Source: Bacteroidales bacterium
GTDB lineage: Bacteria > Bacteroidota > Bacteroidia > Bacteroidales > GCA-2748055
Direction: 5' to 3'
Assembly: GCA_029934875.1 (NCBI GenBank)
Contig: JAOZLK010000016.1
Coordinates: 1-18,420, forward strand
DNA: 18,420 nucleotides
The notes below the pieces were generated by a model. It did no database searches and was not told the DNA's origin. It saw only the letters and a program-made list of their open reading frames with translations. A program made the position numbers and the translations under genes. Shown here piece after piece: positions 15,565 to 18,420 of the stretch (its first letter is position 1; each line of letters begins with the position of its first letter).

Positions 15565-17043
15565 ATGCGTCTTCGTCTCTTAGCTCTCTCCCTGTTTTTA
15601 TGTTTTATTTTCTTGTCATCCATGGGATTAAATGCTCAGGGATACCGAATTGAAGTGGATATAAAAGGTCTCTCGGGCGATACCCTGATCCTGGGTGAAT
15701 ACTTTACCTCCCGGATGGTGCCAAAAGATACCCTGGTACTGCAGAAAAACGGGACCGGGACCTTTGAAGCTGAAACCCTGTTCGCAGGAGGCCTTTACCT
15801 GATTTATCTCTCGCCCGATAAATACTTCGATTTCCTTCTTGGTGACGACCAGGACTTCTCAATTAAGACTGACACGGCCGACCTGGCGGGAAGCATTGCA
15901 TTCACCGCATCGAAAGACAATAGCCTTTTCCTGGATTATAAAAATTTCCTGCGGGAAAAGCGGGAGGAGCTGAATCAAAACCAAAGCCAGCTCGCTGCTT
16001 CTGCCAGCGCAGCCGATTCGGCCATTACTCTTGAGAGGGTACAGGAGATCAACCATGAGATGGAGACCTACATGGATGGTATTGAACAGGAACACCCCGG
16101 GCTCTTCGTCACTACTTTCATCGGAGCCACAAGGGAACCCATCCCTCCTGATGAACTGCTCAATGGAAACCGCAGGCATGACGATTCTGTCCGCTTTTTC
16201 TATCGAAAAAATCACTATTTGGACCGTTTTGATCCCTTTGATGTACGACTGCTTCACACCCCTCTTTATGAAGGAAAGATCAAGACCTACATTGGCAATA
16301 TTGTACCGCAGCACCCCGATTCTTTGATTGTTGCAGTAGATTACCTTCTGGAAGGATCCAAAGCCGTAGAGGAACTTTACCGCTTCATGCTCATCACACT
16401 CTTCAACCATTTTGCGGAGAGTAAATTCATGGGCATGGATGTGGTCTATTTCCACATTGCAGAGTATTATTACATCCCTGATGCCACATGGAGTGGTGCC
16501 GATTTTATTAAAAAACTCAAGGATAACCTGGAAAAGAATAAGCCCACCCTGATAGGGCAAACAGCTCCAAACCTGGTCATGCGCAGGATTCCAGCCGACC
16601 ATTTTCAGATGGCCATGCAGGATACAGCAATTAAAAAGGACCCGCATATAGGGGAGGACTTCTTCATCAATGATATTCAGGCCGAATATACTATAATCTA
16701 CTTTTGGGAGGCAGATTGCGGTCACTGTAAAAAATCAACCCCGGCCCTCTATGAGGTTTATTCGAGACTCAAAGAAAAGAATGTTGAAATTATCAGCGCG
16801 CATGTGGTCAATACCATAGAGGGCAAGGAGCTCTGGGTCGATTTTATAAACGAGCACGGACTCTACGACTGGATCAATTGCTGGAGCCCTTACAGTAACG
16901 ATTTCAGACAGCTCTACAACCTGCAGAGCTATCCCCAGCTTTTTATAATGGACAGAGATAAAAAAATTGTAGCCAAGCGGGTAACTCCTGAACAGGCCGA
17001 ACAGATTATCAACAACCTGATTGCCATCGAATCAAAAAACTAA
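15565..17043 (+). CDS. Periplasmic thioredoxin-fold (TlpA/redoxin-like) protein with DUF4369-type N-terminus
   Basis: 492 residues from the ATG at 15565, which directly opens a signal peptide (MRLRLLALSLFLCFIF...LNAQ). Residues about 27-105 (YRIEVDIKGLSGDTLILGEYF, with KDTLVLQKNGTGTFEAE) resemble the DUF4369 beta domain common before thioredoxin domains in Bacteroidota. About 120-330 are largely helical, of the DUF5106 type (IPPDELLN, YIPDATWSGADFIKKL). The C-terminal thioredoxin domain starts near 330 (IGQTAPNL) and has the redox pair C385-G-H-C388 after YFWEAD, with cis-proline P457 in SYPQLFIMDRD. The likely role is disulfide exchange in the periplasm; partner unknown. An open frame upstream to 15460 lacks signal-like features. 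carA follows after 10 bases and may be co-transcribed, though no functional link is evident. Confidence 0.88.
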   Translation: MRLRLLALSLFLCFIFLSSMGLNAQGYRIEVDIKGLSGDTLILGEYFTSRMVPKDTLVLQKNGTGTFEAETLFAGGLYLIYLSPDKYFDFLLGDDQDFSIKTDTADLAGSIAFTASKDNSLFLDYKNFLREKREELNQNQSQLAASASAADSAITLERVQEINHEMETYMDGIEQEHPGLFVTTFIGATREPIPPDELLNGNRRHDDSVRFFYRKNHYLDRFDPFDVRLLHTPLYEGKIKTYIGNIVPQHPDSLIVAVDYLLEGSKAVEELYRFMLITLFNHFAESKFMGMDVVYFHIAEYYYIPDATWSGADFIKKLKDNLEKNKPTLIGQTAPNLVMRRIPADHFQMAMQDTAIKKDPHIGEDFFINDIQAEYTIIYFWEADCGHCKKSTPALYEVYSRLKEKNVEIISAHVVNTIEGKELWVDFINEHGLYDWINCWSPYSNDFRQLYNLQSYPQLFIMDRDKKIVAKRVTPEQAEQIINNLIAIESKN

Positions 17044-17053
17044 GTATAAATAC

Positions 17054-18136
17054 ATGGAAGCCAAGCCTATTAAACTTATCCTCGAAGACGGTACAGAGTT
17101 AAGGGGAAAATCATTCGGATATGAAGGAAGCATCGCAGGAGAGGTGGTCTTTAACACAGCCATGACCGGCTACCCCGAAAGCCTCACCGATCCGTCTTAC
17201 AAGGGCCAGCTCCTCGTTCTTACCTACCCCCTGGTGGGTAATTATGGTGTTCCGAAAGAAGACTCTGAAAATGACCTTTACAAATTCTTTGAATCGGATC
17301 AATTGCATATTTCAGCCCTGATCATATCAGACTACTCTTTCGAATATTCCCATTGGAATGCCGAGAAAAGCCTGGGGGATTGGCTGAAGGAACATAAAAT
17401 TCCAGGAATTTTCGATGTTGACACCAGGCGTATCACAAAAATTCTGAGGGAGAAGGGATCCATGCTTGGTAAGATTGTCTTCAATGATATAGAACCGGAA
17501 GCTTACGACCCAAACCAGCACAACCTGGTGGCAAATGTGAGCATTGGCGAAAGGAAAGTCTACGGAAATGGAAAATACAAAATCCTCCTGATCGATTGCG
17601 GTGTGAAGTACAATATCATTCGCTATCTTCTTGATAGAGATACCACTGTAATCAGGGTCCCCTGGGATCACGATATCAGCAAGGAGGAGTACGATGGTCT
17701 CTTTATTTCAAATGGCCCGGGCGATCCCAAACAGTGTAGTACTACCATCGCCAGCCTTTCCGAAGCCTACAAATCGGACACGCCCATATTCGGGATTTGC
17801 CTGGGGAACCAGTTAATGGCCCTTGCTGCCGGTGCTGATACGTATAAACTGAAGTACGGGCACAGGAGCCATAACCAACCCGTGCTGGAAGTGGGTACCG
17901 ACAAGGCCTATATCACCTCGCAGAATCATGGCTTTGCCATCGATAATGAAACCCTCCCGGAGGGATGGGAACCCCTCTTCGTCAACCTCAACGACAATAC
18001 AAACGAGGGAATGAAACACCTGGGAAAACCCTTCTTCTCAACCCAGTTTCATCCCGAAGCATCTGGTGGGCCCACCGACACAGCCCATCTGTTTGATGTT
18101 TTTCTCGAAAACATCGAGAAGTCATTAAAAAAATGA
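17054..18136 (+). CDS. carA: Carbamoyl-phosphate synthase small (glutaminase) subunit
   Basis: 360 residues, full length. The protein releases ammonia from glutamine and passes it to CarB to make carbamoyl phosphate for arginine and pyrimidines. The N-terminal CPSase small-chain domain (residues about 3-135) shows LILEDGTELRGKSFGYEGS and VVFNTAMTGYPESLTDPSY. The class I amidotransferase domain has ISNGPGDP, the nucleophile C249 in GICLGNQ, and the His-Glu of QFHPEA at H333 and E335. The glutaminase loop reads GNQ rather than the commoner GHQ. The ATG at 17054 is chosen over an upstream ATG at 17021 that overlaps the previous gene and adds residues outside the domain. carB is not next to it: proA runs against it 12 bases downstream. 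Confidence 0.97.
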   Translation: MEAKPIKLILEDGTELRGKSFGYEGSIAGEVVFNTAMTGYPESLTDPSYKGQLLVLTYPLVGNYGVPKEDSENDLYKFFESDQLHISALIISDYSFEYSHWNAEKSLGDWLKEHKIPGIFDVDTRRITKILREKGSMLGKIVFNDIEPEAYDPNQHNLVANVSIGERKVYGNGKYKILLIDCGVKYNIIRYLLDRDTTVIRVPWDHDISKEEYDGLFISNGPGDPKQCSTTIASLSEAYKSDTPIFGICLGNQLMALAAGADTYKLKYGHRSHNQPVLEVGTDKAYITSQNHGFAIDNETLPEGWEPLFVNLNDNTNEGMKHLGKPFFSTQFHPEASGGPTDTAHLFDVFLENIEKSLKK

Positions 18137-18148
18137 TCCTGAAGTGAT

Positions 18149-18420
18149 CTAATTCCGGATTTGTCCGGATCCGTAGATCACATATTTGTTGGTGGTTAGT
18201 TCTTTCAATCCCATGGGACCGCGGGCATGCAGTTTCTGAGTGCTGATTCCAATCTCAGCACCATAACCAAACTCAAATCCGTCGGTAAACCGTGTGGAAG
18301 CGTTCACATAAACAGCTGCTGCATCAACCCGGTCGAGAAAATATTGAGCATGACTGTAATTTTCAGTTACAATGCTCTCCGAGTGCATGGATCCATGCTC
18401 GCTTATATGTTCCAGAGCCT
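18149..18420 (-). CDS. proA: Glutamate-5-semialdehyde dehydrogenase (gamma-glutamyl phosphate reductase), C-terminal part
   Basis: The last 90 codons of proA, open through the right edge; the start and the catalytic cysteine lie outside the window. The enzyme reduces gamma-glutamyl phosphate with NADPH in proline synthesis, in the cytoplasm. The visible C-terminus is highly characteristic: [17 protein letters not shown], then [32 protein letters not shown] and [13 protein letters not shown], ending YGSGQIRN and TAG at 18151-18149. The ATG at 18388 is an internal methionine, not the start. It converges on carA with 12 bases between stops and no hairpin terminator visible. Confidence 0.95.
   Translation of the reverse strand, partial: ALEHISEHGSMHSESIVTENYSHAQYFLDRVDAAAVYVNASTRFTDGFEFGYGAEIGISTQKLHARGPMGLKELTTNKYVIYGSGQIRN

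Noticed and set aside
15859..16725. 288-codon open frame on the minus strand inside the thioredoxin-fold gene
   Set aside because: It lies wholly antisense to a gene with a clear signal peptide and CGHC motif; its translation shows no recognisable domain and no start signals.
17021..17053. Upstream in-frame ATG for carA at 17021
   Set aside because: It lies inside the previous gene and adds a lysine-rich tail (MPSNQKTKYKY) not part of the CarA domain.

Overview
The window looks like a piece of a Bacteroidota chromosome, probably from the Bacteroidales/Marinilabiliales side. Several signs agree: an F1 ATP-synthase pair (atpD-atpC) standing apart from the rest of the atp genes, -7 elements of the form TAnnTTTG in front of several genes, a DUF2723 membrane protein, a TonB-family protein with an acidic linker, secreted proteins with signal peptides ending in A-Q, and a DUF4369-type thioredoxin-fold protein. 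Coding density is high. No tRNA, rRNA, CRISPR array, insertion sequence or prophage gene is visible, and no gene-free stretch exceeds about 165 bases.

Layout. Positions 1-3633 (minus strand): the first 21 codons of a four-helix-bundle (S23/23S rRNA intervening-sequence) protein running off the left edge, a secreted gamma-glutamyltransferase, a GH16-fold protein whose catalytic motif is altered, and a small outer-membrane barrel protein. Two arrays of 7-base units lie exactly after the stop codons of the glutamyltransferase and GH16-like genes. Positions 3796-7289 (plus): atpD, atpC, an alpha/beta-hydrolase-fold protein lacking two expected catalytic residues, and a family 9 glycosyltransferase, in one tightly packed run. 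Positions 7294-11339 (minus): an SUI1/eIF1-like protein, a large metallopeptidase with propeller and barrel regions, and a TonB-family protein, behind the best promoter in the window. Positions 11456-14455 (plus): a DUF2723 GT-C membrane protein. Positions 14459-15433 (minus): a short-chain polyprenyl diphosphate synthase. Positions 15565-18136 (plus): a thioredoxin-fold lipoprotein-like/periplasmic protein and carA. Positions 18149-18420 (minus): the C-terminal part of proA, cut by the right edge.

Function. Most of the window is housekeeping and envelope biology: energy conversion (atpDC), pyrimidine/arginine precursor synthesis (carA), proline synthesis (proA), isoprenoids, surface glycosylation (GT9, DUF2723), energy transduction to the outer membrane (TonB-like) and periplasmic redox or peptide handling. 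The unusual material is the pair of heptamer arrays beside the S23-type gene, two apparent pseudoenzymes (GH16-like and hydrolase-like), and a one-chain peptidase/propeller/barrel protein. I see no complete novel defence or mobile system.
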